A DNA stretch of 64,000 bases from Halicephalobus mephisto. Its lineage: Eukaryota; Nematoda; Chromadorea; Rhabditida; Panagrolaimidae. Shown here one piece after another: positions 23,901 to 34,744 of the stretch. The notes under the pieces were generated by a model. The model did not search any database. It saw only the letters and a list, made by a program, of their open reading frames with translations, and had not been told where the DNA came from. A program made the translations under genes and the position numbers. Positions within the stretch are counted from its first letter, which is position 1. The number at the start of each line of letters is the position of its first letter. The DNA is taken from the NCBI GenBank assembly GCA_009193035.1, contig SWDT01000768.1:30060-94059 (forward strand), in the 5' to 3' direction.

Positions 23901-24574
23901 TCCTTGGGTGACCGATCAATCACACTTATTATTGTTCTCATCAAAGTGGAGTAAGCTTCGTTGTGGTAAACAATGATCACACTGGTTGACGGAAGGTCAC
24001 TTGGATGCGGATAAGTCTTGTTCTGACAGGCTGGTTTTCGGATATCTGGCAGACTTCGGTTCAAGGCAATCCGGTCGCTAATCCATAAATTAAACTGATT
24101 AATTCCGAAGGTTTTTTCCGATTCTAATTCTTCTTTGATATTTAAATTAACGGCTCTGCCGTGTTCTCCATACCCAGGGATGGGATTAAAATTGTTTTCA
24201 TTCAATTCTTCTGGAAGATAAAAAATAAAATACCAAAAATTAAAGTCCCACCAACCTTCTGTCAGATTCGCTCTTTTTTCAGCAGGCAAATTCCCATTGT
24301 AATGTCCAACAACCATCTGAATCCCTTTTCCCATATATGAATTAGGATCCACTGATCTTTCATTTTTTATTGAACTTTCTATTGGACCCAATAACTGAAA
24401 TTCCATTATTTTTACTTTCCCGGAAAATGAACAAACCCTGTCTTGAGCAATAAGAATTAAAATTGTTAACAAGCACCAGCAAATAATGAATGCTAAAAAT
24501 AACAAACAACATAACAGGAATCTGTTATTTCTTCTGGATAACCGTTTAATGAATCTAAAGACGGAATTACGCAT
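20943..24574 (-). CDS. Polypeptide N-acetylgalactosaminyltransferase (GalNAc-T) with C-terminal ricin-type lectin domain
   Basis: Nine exons: 24574-24256, 24210-23857, 23816-23609, 23257-22782, 22739-22597, 22521-22387, 22358-22233, 21369-21208, 21155-20943; 711 aa. Starts mucin-type O-glycosylation in the Golgi by moving GalNAc from UDP-GalNAc to Ser/Thr. Type II: TM at about 19-42 ([20 protein letters not shown]). GT27 catalytic landmarks: [20 protein letters not shown], the metal site DSH (about 273-275, LTFLDSHCE) and [17 protein letters not shown], then HVGHIFRK. A diverged ricin B domain follows ([30 protein letters not shown]). Intron 1 (45 nt) has no in-frame stop, so retention would add 15 residues. 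The exon at 22521 is the least certain. Neighbouring Cosmc-like gene acts in the same O-glycan pathway family, 14 kb away. Confidence 0.93.
21380..21767. repeat. Intronic repeat, copy 2 (in GalNAc-transferase intron 7)
   Basis: Close copy of 16321-16737, same orientation relative to the host gene and again within about 10 nt of the 3' splice site (acceptor at 21370-21372). Its distal block (21699-21763) is inverted relative to copy 1. Followed by degenerate array sequence to about 22010. Confidence 0.85.
21768..22010. repeat. Degenerate ~20 bp array
   Basis: Units such as GTAAATTCTAGTAAGATTC, GCTTCTAGAATTTTTT, CGAGAAATTCCAGAAG recur with drift inside intron 7 of the GalNAc-transferase gene. 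Confidence 0.6.
23270..23590 (-). repeat. Degenerate array with conserved head (minus orientation)
   Basis: Intron 3 of the GalNAc-transferase gene. The head, read on the minus strand at about 23579-23543, is TTGCAAAATTGTCCCAGTAC followed by GAATTTCTAGAA; the units then run towards lower coordinates (TTTTCTAGAATTTCAC, CATAGAACCCTCC). Confidence 0.65.
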
Positions 24575-24730
24575 TTTGAACTACTTGACCCGACCACAAA
24601 TAGAGACTCATTGATTGAACGCAAATTACCCGTAAGTAATTACTTTTTGAAATGTGTCAAAATGTGGAAATTGAGGAATTTCAAGTATCCTAAAAATATA
24701 AATTTCATAAAAGACATTTGAGGTAAAAAA

Positions 24731-24828
24731 TCACGGAGGTCGCGTGGCAGAATGGAAAAACTGTCGGAGATGCACAAGAGGCCGGTTTCAAAGATCCAAC
24801 CTAAGTCTCCTCGTCGGCGTCCGTGACC
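24731..24828. other. GC-rich island with complementary ends, tRNA-like in parts
   Basis: TCACGGA (24731-24737) pairs exactly with TCCGTGA (24820-24826); a shifted pairing GGTCGCG/CGTGACC is also possible. Inside are an A-box-like TGGCAGAATGG and GGTTTCAAAGATCC, which resembles a B box with extra bases. No normal T-arm sits before the 3' stem, so it is not a standard tRNA gene; a decayed tRNA or other structured RNA is possible. Confidence 0.25.
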
Positions 24829-24884
24829 TTGGGTTGTCAAGACCATCGATTATCGTCAGATAACTTTCAAATACACGGATATCT

Positions 24885-25061
24885 TCAACAAACACTCTCC
24901 AAAAGTAAAACTGGAACTCCGTTCGTAAAAAACAGTTCAAAAATTTTCCAGCTGTCTTTCAGACGACCGGTACCTGCAATTATCTCGCGATGGTGTCGTC
25001 CGAACTCATTATTTTCCATAAATTCCTTTATTGATTGTTTTCCAAGGTCTGTTAGAATCAT
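24885..25061 (-). CDS. Possible small ORF, 58 aa, unrecognised
   Basis: ATG-started frame 50 nt downstream of the GPCR stop: balanced composition (MILTDLGKQSIKEFMENN ... FFTNGVPVLLLESVC), no homology recognised. It may simply be GPCR 3' UTR; a minus-strand AATAAA lies inside it, which argues against it being translated from the GPCR transcript. Confidence 0.22.
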   Translation of the reverse strand: MILTDLGKQSIKEFMENNEFGRHHREIIAGTGRLKDSWKIFELFFTNGVPVLLLESVC

Positions 25062-25110
25062 ATGCAACAAAAACTCCAACGGTTAATATATAAAAATAAA
25101 AGCCCGTATT

Positions 25111-26953
25111 TCAAAGCGAAATTTCCAAGTTCTCATCTTTTGGATCTTCGTTAGTATTTTGAGTTGCCAGACATGTCATTTCTTCGTTTTCTTGCTTCTG
25201 ATTTCCCACATCATCTTCGGAATTGAATGAGATAGTAGGACTCATTAAGGAAACTGTTACAGAAGGGTTTACATTTGAATGTGTGGAAGCTGATTGAACG
25301 GTAGACCTTTCAATTGGCTAAAAAATTATTTTTAAATCATACTTGGAAAACAAAATTTATAATTTTTTGTTTAACCACGGATTTCCAAAAGCTTCTGGAA
25401 CATTAGGTTCAAAATAATTCCAGAAACTTTCTGATTCTTGAATATCGAAAAAATTTCCAAAAACTTTAAATTACAAAAATTCCCCAAAAGTTCTAGAATA
25501 TTTTAATTGATTTTTGAAAACTGTATAAATTTTTAAGAAGTTTAACATTGAAGTAATAGCAATTACATTTTGCAGTGCAGATGTTGAATTTCTTGAGAAA
25601 AGACGGGTTCCTCCTAAATACCGTAAGCTAAAAAAGATGAATTAACTTTTATTTCATTAAGTGGATTATCCTTGCCTTTGACGAACTTGTCGTGTGGCAT
25701 CGTCAGTAAGACTCTTAAGCCTTCTTCGTTGGCTTCTGATCATTTGAGCGTGAGCATGCTGGATTGCCCTATTCATGAGAGTAAAGATCATTGGGTAAGC
25801 ACTACAGCTGATGTACGGTAGGAGGTGGATAAAATAAGAAACGATAACGACTAAAAATTAATCATTTTTAAGTGATTTTTTAACTGTAAAATTACGGGTT
25901 CTTGGCAGAAGAGTTGTGCTAAGCTTCCTGTGAGCAAATAAGAAAATCCAATAAGGCGACCAACATAGGACGTAGACGAAAGTTAAAACTAGAGCTGTTG
26001 AGATGACTTTTTTAATAGCTGTTTCGGATATCCCTGTTTTCTTAACAAGCGTTGTTTCGGCTCTTCTTCGTAGGAAAAACGGAACTGACATGTACCAATA
26101 GAGAATTCCTCCAAGAGGAATCGCGTAATTCGCAATACACGCGACGATGTTAAAACCCGTCTCTATTGCTGAAAGCCGATTGAATTCCTTAATTAATAAA
26201 ATTATTATTTCGTAACTCACTAGATGGCGGATGAAAGGAACACTTCCTCATGATGAGTACGGATTTTTCTGTGTGATTAGCATTAAGATAAAAGGTGACG
26301 ACACCAGTGTACGCAAAGACTGGCCACAAGACAATCATTACGAGAATAAAGCACAACACAACTTGCAAAAGGGCAAATTTCAAATTAGCTGCTCTTTCTT
26401 GATATTTCTTATTAAGACAAACAGTAGCGTAACACGTCCGGCTAATGAGTAGAGCAATGATCGGAGCCATAAACTTATTTAATGAATCAAAGATTAGATA
26501 CGTCGTACAAGCTTTCTCACTGAATATCCAAGTTCCCAGTATAAAGTCAGAAATGAGGAAGACCATTCCTAAAGTAAAAGTTAAACATCGGGTTTTTACA
26601 GAAAGCCAAACCTATCATGATGAATAAATCTGAAAAACATAGTGCCATTATGTAGAATAATATAGATTTCGGTACTTTGACACTCTGTGTAAAAAGTAGT
26701 GGAAAAACCACGTAGAGGACCCAGGAGTTAACCACGAACCCGATGCCATTGAAGATTATGTAGGATACGGCAACATATACTCGGTAACCCTTGAATCGTT
26801 TTATGAATAATTAATCGCTCTCATCATCCTCATGTTTTGATGAATTCCCTGTAAAGATTAAAGGATAATTTTTAAACTCACTTTTAAGGGCAAATAATGG
26901 TATATTTGAGAGTAATTTTGGACGTCTTCGAATTCAGTAAAGGTAGCTTGCAT
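25111..26953 (-). CDS. Rhodopsin-family GPCR, peptide-receptor-like
   Basis: Exons 26953-26882, 26789-26612, 26568-26221, 26168-25896, 25850-25676, 25627-25567, 25317-25111; 437 aa. Seven hydrophobic segments are readable, from TM1 (VAVSYIIFNGIGFVVNSWVLY) to TM6 (VLTFVYVLCWSPYWIFLF) and TM7 (YFIHLLPYISCSAYPMIFTL). TM6 keeps CWxPYW; TM7 has SAYPMIF in place of NPxxY and the DRY site is replaced (ISRTCYATVCL), so it is a divergent nematode receptor. N-glycosylation sequons NYS and NHT are present. The C-tail is acidic and Ser/Thr-rich. Intron 5 fits phase only as a GC-AG intron (AAAG|GCAAGG). TTTTCAG 16 nt before the ATG suggests trans-splicing. Ligand unknown. Confidence 0.85.
25370..25560. 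repeat. Degenerate array in GPCR intron 6
   Basis: Units such as AGCTTCTGGAACATTAGG, TTCCAGAAACTTTCTG, AAAAGTTCTAGAATATTT between exons 6 and 7. Confidence 0.5.
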
Positions 26954-29109
26954 TTCACGAGGGAAATAATAGCCCTGAAAATAATTACTTACAGAAACCA
27001 GTGGACTTTAAATCCGGTAAACGTTAGAAATTACAGGTTAAATATTTAAAAGTCATCACAATCTTGCGGAAGCTAAGAACAAGTGTAATTATGTAACTGT
27101 CTCGAGAGAAATTCTCGAAATACCTAGGCATTAATTTCAGAAAATAATTTTTAATTGTGTTATTACTAACCCATAAATAGAGATTTCTTTGAAATTGTTT
27201 TGGCACGAATGTTTGGAATTTAAAAAAAATTTTAATTAAAAATGCTCGTTATAGTCTGTATTGAATTATGGAAAATACCACAGTCTTCCACGGGATTTTG
27301 GAATGTTGTAAAAGCTTTTGAGATTTCCCAGGGTTTGGAAAGTTTTCACGAAACTAGAATATCTTGGAAATACTCAAAAAATTTTAAGTTAGAAATGCCC
27401 ATAAAATTCTCGAAAATTTCAGACTTTTTTAGGTTCTAGAAACACGAAATTCTAGCTTTATGATTTTAATTCCGTGTTAAAAATAATATAAATCAGGTGC
27501 CATTAACATATGTAACGTGACAAAAGTATTATTTAAATGCTTAATTAATGATCAAGCAAAGGGAATAAAACTGTTGACATACTGCACCTAAGTAACGACT
27601 ATAGGATTCCTGGAAAAAAATTGTACTTCGTTAGTCACCTACACTGGTGTAAATGTAAAAAATAAACAGTCCGAAACTCTCTCTTTCGGAGAAACCCCAG
27701 AAAATCCTTTTAAATAAGTGCCTAATATTTGAAAAAATCTGCTACAGCTTCCATTACTAGGGATTATTAAGCAAGTAGTGGAAAATAACACCATTATTAA
27801 AATGGAAGACGAACATTATTAAGAAAATGTCTTGGAAGGAGTTTCCGGAATGTTTACGACATTTTAAAGCCAAGAGAATCAGATTTTGCTTCCAGAAAAT
27901 ACTACTGGACTTCAAAAAGTTCTAAAAATTGTCATGAAATTCTCAAAATTTCTATTAAATTCTATGAAATTGTGACAGGCTTTAAAAACAACCAGAGGTC
28001 CTTGAAGATGTCAATCTTCCACTATATTCTGGGAAGCTTTAGAAAACTCACTAAATTTTAGAAAATTCCAGAGCTTCCTATTGAACTCTAAAAAGTCCAT
28101 AAAATTTAAGAAGATTGTATAAAATTCCCAAAACCTCTCACTGAATCCTGAAAGAATCTAAAAGTCTCAATGGAATTCCAACAAAAAATACGGAGATTAT
28201 TTATATCTCTTGTTAAAAAATTGAAGAAACATGACTTATAAAATAAATATGAGGTTGAATTTAAATATCAAGACATCACACTAAAATCATTTGAACCAGC
28301 TTTGGGAGGGAGTATACTTTTCTATAACTAGACGTTCTCGTTGTTTGATGTCGTTAACGCCCAAAAGCGATGCTTAAAATACATACTAATTATTTGAGGC
28401 TTATGAAGATCTTCCGCATGATAGCATTTGTGTTAAATAAATTAACAGATGAACCATTCCTGTCTTAAGACATGAAACTTGTTTGTTTAGACGGCAGAAC
28501 GAAAAACGAAGAAAAAATGAAAATGAAAAACTAGCTCGGATAATAATTATCCTATGAAGATTAAGACAATGCTGGATCATAATTCTCTATGCCCATCTTT
28601 CGCCAGCTTATTTGAAATTCCAGCATCAGAATCTAATAAGGCATGTAAGATATTTTGCGGAAGACGACCGAGAAAAATTCACAGCAAAAGATAAAAACAA
28701 GCTGTTTTGAGAAGAATTTAAAAGAAAAGGCTAAAAATTACGCAATGATGCACATATTCGATCTAGCACATTTTTCTGATTGGTTGAATCGGGTAATTGG
28801 AATAACTAGCTAAATTCGGCAACACTACTGAACTTTCGAATAACTCGTTCGCATTTTTTATTCCATTAACTTCAAATATATTTTGAATCCCACGTCAGGA
28901 AAAACCTAATAATAAACATAAAATGTTTCGTTCACTGACCTCATTTATAAAAGTTATTCATTATTAATTAGACCATAAAAAACATACTGACTAGAGAACT
29001 TTTAGGTAAATGTCATACACTATCATTTGAAATAACCCGTGCTCGGACCTCGGGGGAAATGTCTCTAAATACATTGGAAATGAAAATTCACGACTAATTA
29101 CAATGAGGA
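26954..29109. other. Intergenic, repeat-rich
   Basis: 2.2 kb between two minus-strand genes. A repeat-head-like stretch at about 27085-27120 and degenerate arrays at about 27260-27440 and 27840-28180 make up most of the recognisable content. No gene seen; should include the GPCR promoter. Confidence 0.5.
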
Positions 29110-30969
29110 CTACTTATATATTTTCAAAAGTTTGATAAGCAGGGAATCCAGCTGCCAGAGATCGAAGAACTCAATTTGGTGATGATTCTCGATACATTCC
29201 ATCCCAACACTCTAAACGGAAATTTAATGAATTAAAAGTAGTTTTTGACTTACAAATATATTAGAAAGAAGTAGAACTAGATTCCCAATTCTCTCCGCAA
29301 TTGTGCTGTCATCGTAACCTTGCTTAAAGTAGAAGTGGTTCAGACTTGCAAATAAGGCATCAATCTCGTTGTTTAAAAGATCTTTCGTCGATAAAGACAC
29401 ATTCCAAACCACACTCCTCCACGAAACAAGGGCCTTCAAAGCACAGAATTCCTCATGTTTGAGATCCATCTCTCTCATAGGATCAATTATTTCTGCTATT
29501 ACTCGGTTCATCAGAGGCTTGTAAAGCATGGTCTTTATCTTGGAGTTAATCTCTTCCTCATCTTCCCAACCTATGTTTGAGTTCTCCGACATGGAGACAA
29601 ACATTCCATTCGACATAACGAATTTTTCCGGGTATCCAATTCTCAAAGTGTAATAAGCCGGATCTAGAATTGCGTGGTAAAGCACGGCTTTCCGAAGTAA
29701 AATTTTCTGAAATGAATAATTCTCATGTGAATAACTAAAAAATACATACTTTATCTGCAGTGTTTAATGAATAAAAATGACTCCAGCCTCTGAGCCACTC
29801 GAATGTAACCAGAATTATGGATCGAATGTCTTTTTTGATTTCCATGAACTTCAGAGGTCTCAGATCATCCTTCAGGAAAGGGATTTCCGAATCACTCTCA
29901 GAAAGCAAATCATTCAAGTATCTGTCGCAGTACAGGATTTTTCTTCTTTCAATCGTCCTACATTCCTCAGCTATTACATTCCGAAGGATGGATTCTGGAT
30001 TCCAGTAAGGTAGAGAAACTTCTGATTCGTTTCTAATAGGGGAAGAGATCCTCTGGTTACTGTCGCAGATTATGGGAGATGTTGTTGGGACATAGTTGTT
30101 ACTTTGAGGAGTCTGCTCCACAATAATATAACTGGTTGCACTTTGTGATCCATCAAAGATCACTGACCCAGTGGTACTGGAAGCAGAGGACAAAGAATCA
30201 GATCGTCCACTTATGAATGGCGTGACTTCCACGTTCGATGATTCCTAAAATTATCGTGTAGCAGGTGGACTATGCACTCCCAACTGATTTGGACTCCAAA
30301 CTACACTACGAATTGCGTCAGCGGAAAACTCACAATGAAGATGTAATTCTTATCATTGGATGCTGGGATGACCTTTGAATATTGTGCCAAAGTCCTGGGT
30401 TCTACACACTGCCAGGAGGTGACTGGAGCTTGCTTGGCTACAGTGCTGTACTTGATTTTTCTCCTTCCCATTATAGAGTCCCGTCTCGGTTGGACAGCTA
30501 CAAATCAATAACTTTGGAAGAATTACGACAACCAAAACACACCTCGTCTATCCATTCCTGCTTGGATACATTTCCGGTAACGACAGGCCCGACAAATAAC
30601 ACGCATTGCTACAAATGGCATTGTTCTTAAGGTAAATAACAACAACAGACCATAATTAATTCTGCAATTGTTATCATGGGAACATTCAAATCGTCTGTTG
30701 AGGGTTACTGTTCTCCTGAAAAAAGCAGCACATGCCGAACCTGAAAGTTATTCATATATGAAAAAACTAAAAATACAGTGACAAACAAGAAGGAGCACTA
30801 AAATGATATCCATTGGATGGAGCGCTGCAAACGTGGCACTTTCTTTCGTATTCATTATTCTGGCACCATTCTAACGGGGAATTGAATACGTGATCACTAG
30901 CTAAAAATAATAATCACAAAAAGCAATAAAAATGAACTTACCTGACTGTTCTACTATTACTTCCATCAT
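29110..30969 (-). CDS. Nuclear hormone receptor (C4 DNA-binding domain plus ligand-binding domain)
   Basis: Exons 30969-30942, 30900-30787, 30740-30651, 30608-30543, 30497-30334, 30244-29750, 29706-29254, 29211-29110; 503 aa, all phases consistent. DBD at about 31-105: first finger [22 protein letters not shown]-box [10 protein letters not shown] typical of the expanded nematode receptors, second finger C-x5-C-x9-C-x2-C ending [14 protein letters not shown]. The spacing of the second finger was used to fix the 42-nt intron at 30650-30609. LBD at about 250-500 ([39 protein letters not shown]), with an AF-2-like end [15 protein letters not shown]. Likely a nuclear transcription factor; ligand and targets unknown. 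Intron 2 carries a TTCATATATGAA palindrome. Confidence 0.92.
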
Positions 30970-31421
30970 CGAGATGAATAAAAGTGAACTTGATTTAATT
31001 TGCAGAAATTTTTCTTCCAAAATGAAATTCAAGTAATGTCAAGAAACAGAAAAACACGGAGACTGGTCGTCCAACCGAGTTTGTTCATTCAAATCACCTC
31101 GTGAAGGGGTCCACTGATAAGGAATTGCTTGAGGATTTCAGAACTCAATCACAAAGTTTCGTTTACCCAACTGTCATCCAGTCAAATAAGGACAAATACG
31201 ATCGGAAAACATCTCAACTTTCTGCTTCGTAGTCAGCAAAGTACGTTCAGTCAAAACAACGTTCATCAATGCACATGGGTTTTTATTCTTTTTGATAATT
31301 TCTCGATAAAAACAAACAAGTTATCAGTAAGGTTCATAAAACTTCCGAACAGGCCATTTCATTCTTTGACTCTATGCTATTTCCTAACTAGGCAGTTACT
31401 CCTGAAGCATTTGAAGCTCGA
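30970..31421. other. Intergenic
   Basis: Promoter side of the nuclear receptor gene and 3' side of the arrestin gene. The plus-strand frame at 31129-31425 has no bias or homology. Nothing else recognised. Confidence 0.5.
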
Positions 31422-33184
31422 TTAATCCGTATAGAAGGGATACTTTGGGGCATACGAACTTTCACCATATTGTACTTTTTCTTTTTCTTCCGATATGTTG
31501 ACTTTCCCAAAACAGCATTCCCTGAAAAAAACTGATATATAAATCAGTCAATGCAAATCACCTGTAATAAGGACTGGGTAAGGACGGATAGAGTTCGCTG
31601 AGAATAGAACTTGGCATTCGGACCCGCTTCCTCGACGACAACAGTGCTTCTAATTCTTTTCCAAGTTCATCAGTATCTTCAACGACATTACCGGCTTCAT
31701 CAGTAACTGTCACTTGAACTATGGATTCGTTGTTATCTTGAGTTGCCTCCGTCACATCTCCATTCACATTGGACGGGTCGGGTTTAATATTCTTCACTTT
31801 GATCTTCGTAAGAATATCAGACAACAAAGGAATTGTTCCAATAATAATAGGTAAAGACATTGAAAGTTTTTGGTCAACCTAAAATTAACACATTATCGTG
31901 AACATTAGTTGGAAGTTAAAACTTACAATTAATTCTAAGAAATACTGCAAGTTGATGGAACTACATTTAGAAAGTCTGGGGGCCAGAGAAGGAAGTAATA
32001 CTTTTTCGTCCCACTCACGCTGGGCACTTGCTGGGACATCTGGCTTTTCAATTGTTAAAATATTTCGGCTTGTTTTCCTCGTACATTCAGATCCACTGAA
32101 TGTCTTTGCCCTAAAATTTGACATCTAGAAAGAAAGACACTACTGTGAAAATTAGAAATGGAAAATCTTATGGAGTTTTAAAATCTGAAAATTCCTAGAA
32201 CTCAAGGATTCCGACAATGATCTCGAAATTGTGATAGCAAACATGAGAAATAAATGTTATAAAGGTTCTCGACGCGAATTCCCTGAGTCTTCGAAATTTC
32301 TAAAATTTTTAGTTTTGAATAGTTTTAAGTTCCCATTGGATCCTAGAAGAGTTAAAAAGTTCGTATTCAATTCTCAACGGTTTCAGAATATTAAATAAGA
32401 CTCTAGAGGATTCTGGGAGCTTCCACAAGATTCGGGTTTTGGGTAAAAACCTTACCGATAGTTGACTTCTTGTCGGAGACGGATAGTGGGGGATTTAATG
32501 GACCTCTGGCTTTCGTTGTTGATCTTGCAATGAGCGGTTATCGTTTCTCCAGGAGTGTACCCACTTCTTTCGACACTAATCTGAGCGCTAATGCAACCTT
32601 GTCTTCTGCAACAGAATCTGATATTGTAGTTGGAGTCCGATGCAGAAGCTGGGGTCAGAGCTTCTGCATCACCGTTGATGTCTTCTATTCCCACGACTGT
32701 AAAGACTTTCATCGCGATGATATCAAAGTCCCAAGGTCTTTCGCATGTCGCTTTACATGTGTATCGAACAAATCCAAATTCGCCTTCGAAGGACGAAGGC
32801 AACGTCTTGGGCAAAGTGTATGAGAAAGGCACTTCATGGACCCCGGCTGGTAGTATTTTTTCCTGAAATCAGTAATTACTCCGCAAATTGGAAGAAATTA
32901 CTTACTCTTGATTTTCCGTCTGGAGAAGTAGTCACGAATTTTGAGGTATAATGAGTATTTAGCTGTTCACAAAAATAAGGAACACTGTCGCTGCAGTGGA
33001 TTCTGGACTTCCCAGAATGTTTGGTCCAGTATGTCCTTGCCCGACCCTTGAGTTCAAGCAGAATCTCATTCACTTTTTTTTCTTCGCTAGTTTCAATAAT
33101 GACTTTTCCGGTAATTTCCTGTCCGGCAAAGTAGACTTCTTCTGGATTATTGAGAACAATCTCAAACCGATCGAGTTTAACCAT
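31422..33184 (-). CDS. Arrestin-domain-containing (alpha-arrestin) protein
   Basis: Exons 33184-32906, 32862-32456, 32110-31927, 31878-31562, 31521-31422; 428 aa. Arrestin-N (about 1-160): MVKLDRFEIVLNNPEEVYFAG, LLELKGRARTYW, PFSYTLPKTLPSSFEGEFGF. Arrestin-C (about 175-330): GYTPGETITAHCKINNES, ELIVDQKLSMSLPIIIGT. The C-terminus has a tyrosine-rich YAPKYPFY motif after an acidic stretch, as in other nematode ARRD proteins. Alpha-arrestins are adaptors for trafficking and ubiquitination of membrane proteins. Intron 2 (345 nt) contains degenerate repeat sequence at about 32160-32440. Well supported to family level; the specific member is not assignable. Confidence 0.93.
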
Positions 33185-34744
33185 GATAAATACAATTATT
33201 TACAATTTCCTTTCCATCTAAAACGTGACTTTTGGTTAATTGGATGCCAAGTGCCAGCCACAAGGGGAACTAGCAATAAAAGTTTATGTTAACAATATGT
33301 AGACAAGGAATCGATACCACGGATTGTTCGGATGGACTACGGGCAGACGAAACAAAAAAGTCAGCTGTTACTCAAGTAATGTCTACTTGGATACTTTTGA
33401 CGCAATAATTCATTCAAAAATTTCAAATAGAACGAGTAATTTTAATACGCCAAAGTAACTTAATGAATTCAAGTAAAAATAAAAATCTATACTATGTGAA
33501 ATCTACTTTTAAATTTCTTTTCTTACTCTTTTGCGGAGAAATTTTTAAATATTGGAAAACCAATATGATTGAGGGAGAATTGAGCCCTGAGGACACAATG
33601 GAGGGCTCTAATTCGCCATGAAAAGACGCTTCAACCCCATATCCTTACTGTAGTGCATCCGGGGCTTGTGCCAGATGATTCCGGCGGAAAAAAATAAAAA
33701 TAAAACAGGCCATTTGTCGAAGTCAAACTTGGTTCTTTGAGCTCACCCGACTTTTCCAGAAAACTAATAAATTGGAAAATTAGAAAAGACAATTAGGACA
33801 AAAATAAGCCTAAAAAGGAATCAAGTGTACTTGATAAGTCTACGTGAGAATCAAGTCGTTGGAAATAGACCATTCTCAAATTTCAGGTTAGACATAGTCT
33901 TCCCTAGAAGATATGACGGCCAATAGAGTGCCATCTGTGAATGCCGTATTTTTCGATTCCTTACGGCTTTTTTAAAAACTAAACAACCGCATGACAAACT
34001 GGGCCAAAGTTTGTTAAGCAAAAAGACGGACTGACTGCTCAAGGAAGAGAGCTTCAATAAGATTTAGCCACAGCGCTTGCAGAAATGACGAGAACAACGA
34101 CTTGAACATTTTGGTTTTGGTCCTGGCTCTTCCAAATTTTCTGGAAAAGCTCAAGTCGGCACTTAAAAGACGCTTTCAAACTTGAAATTCAAATTGGGAA
34201 CATATGGATCTTAACTTTAAAGTCGAAATCTGGACCTCGGTAAAGTCCCACCTCGCAACTCGAGTCAATTGAATGGAAGTATCTCTCGTGAAAGAAAGCC
34301 ACAGTATCAGGAAATTAAAAGTTGTTCGGAATTGTCTCGACACGAATCTTCTACATTTTAGAAAATCCCAAAATCTTTATTTATATTGATTCCAAAAATT
34401 TCCATTGAATGCCAGGATATTTCAAAACTTGCTGAATTTCGAAAGGATTTAACTTAAACAAGATTATGGAAAACTCCACGAGTTTACATGAAATTCTTGA
34501 GGATTTCTGAGTCTTTCGTTGTTTTTGGAGGATTTTAGAATATTCTGCAGAACTTTAATCTTGTTTTAAAAAAAACTCTCGAATAAATTAACTAAAACAA
34601 TAATCAAAACTAATTTATTCCTATTGAAAGACATCCTCCAGTTAAAAATCCATCGAAGAGTGAAGAGTGGTTATTGTCAAAATTTGATATATGCATGGTA
34701 TAGCCCGTCGTTTTGAAACTCGATATGAAAATCTCTTGAAGCAC
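33185..34744. other. Intergenic with possible mobile-element remnant
   Basis: Contains an inverted pair (CGACTTTTCCAGAAAA at 33748-33763; its complement TTTTCTGGAAAAGC...AAGTCG at 34137-34158), direct copies of AAAAGACGCTT at about 33619 and 34164, a small GC hairpin near 33581-33607 (GAGCCCT...AGGGCTC), and a repeat head with array at 34321-34580. No gene supported. Confidence 0.45.
34321..34580 (+). repeat. Dispersed repeat: conserved head plus degenerate array
   Basis: Head ATTGTCTCGACACGAATCTT at about 34331-34350, then units such as TACATTTTAGAAAATCCC, CCAAAAATTTCCATTGAATG, CCACGAGTTTACATGAAATTC. One of the clearest copies of the family. Confidence 0.65.

Larger units (their letters stand above)
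24575..25110. other. Intergenic, GPCR / GalNAc-transferase
   Basis: Holds a possible 58-codon minus frame (24885-25061), a minus-strand AATAAA (about 25027-25032) that suits the GPCR 3' end, and a GC-rich island at 24731-24828 bounded by complementary ends. Confidence 0.5.
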
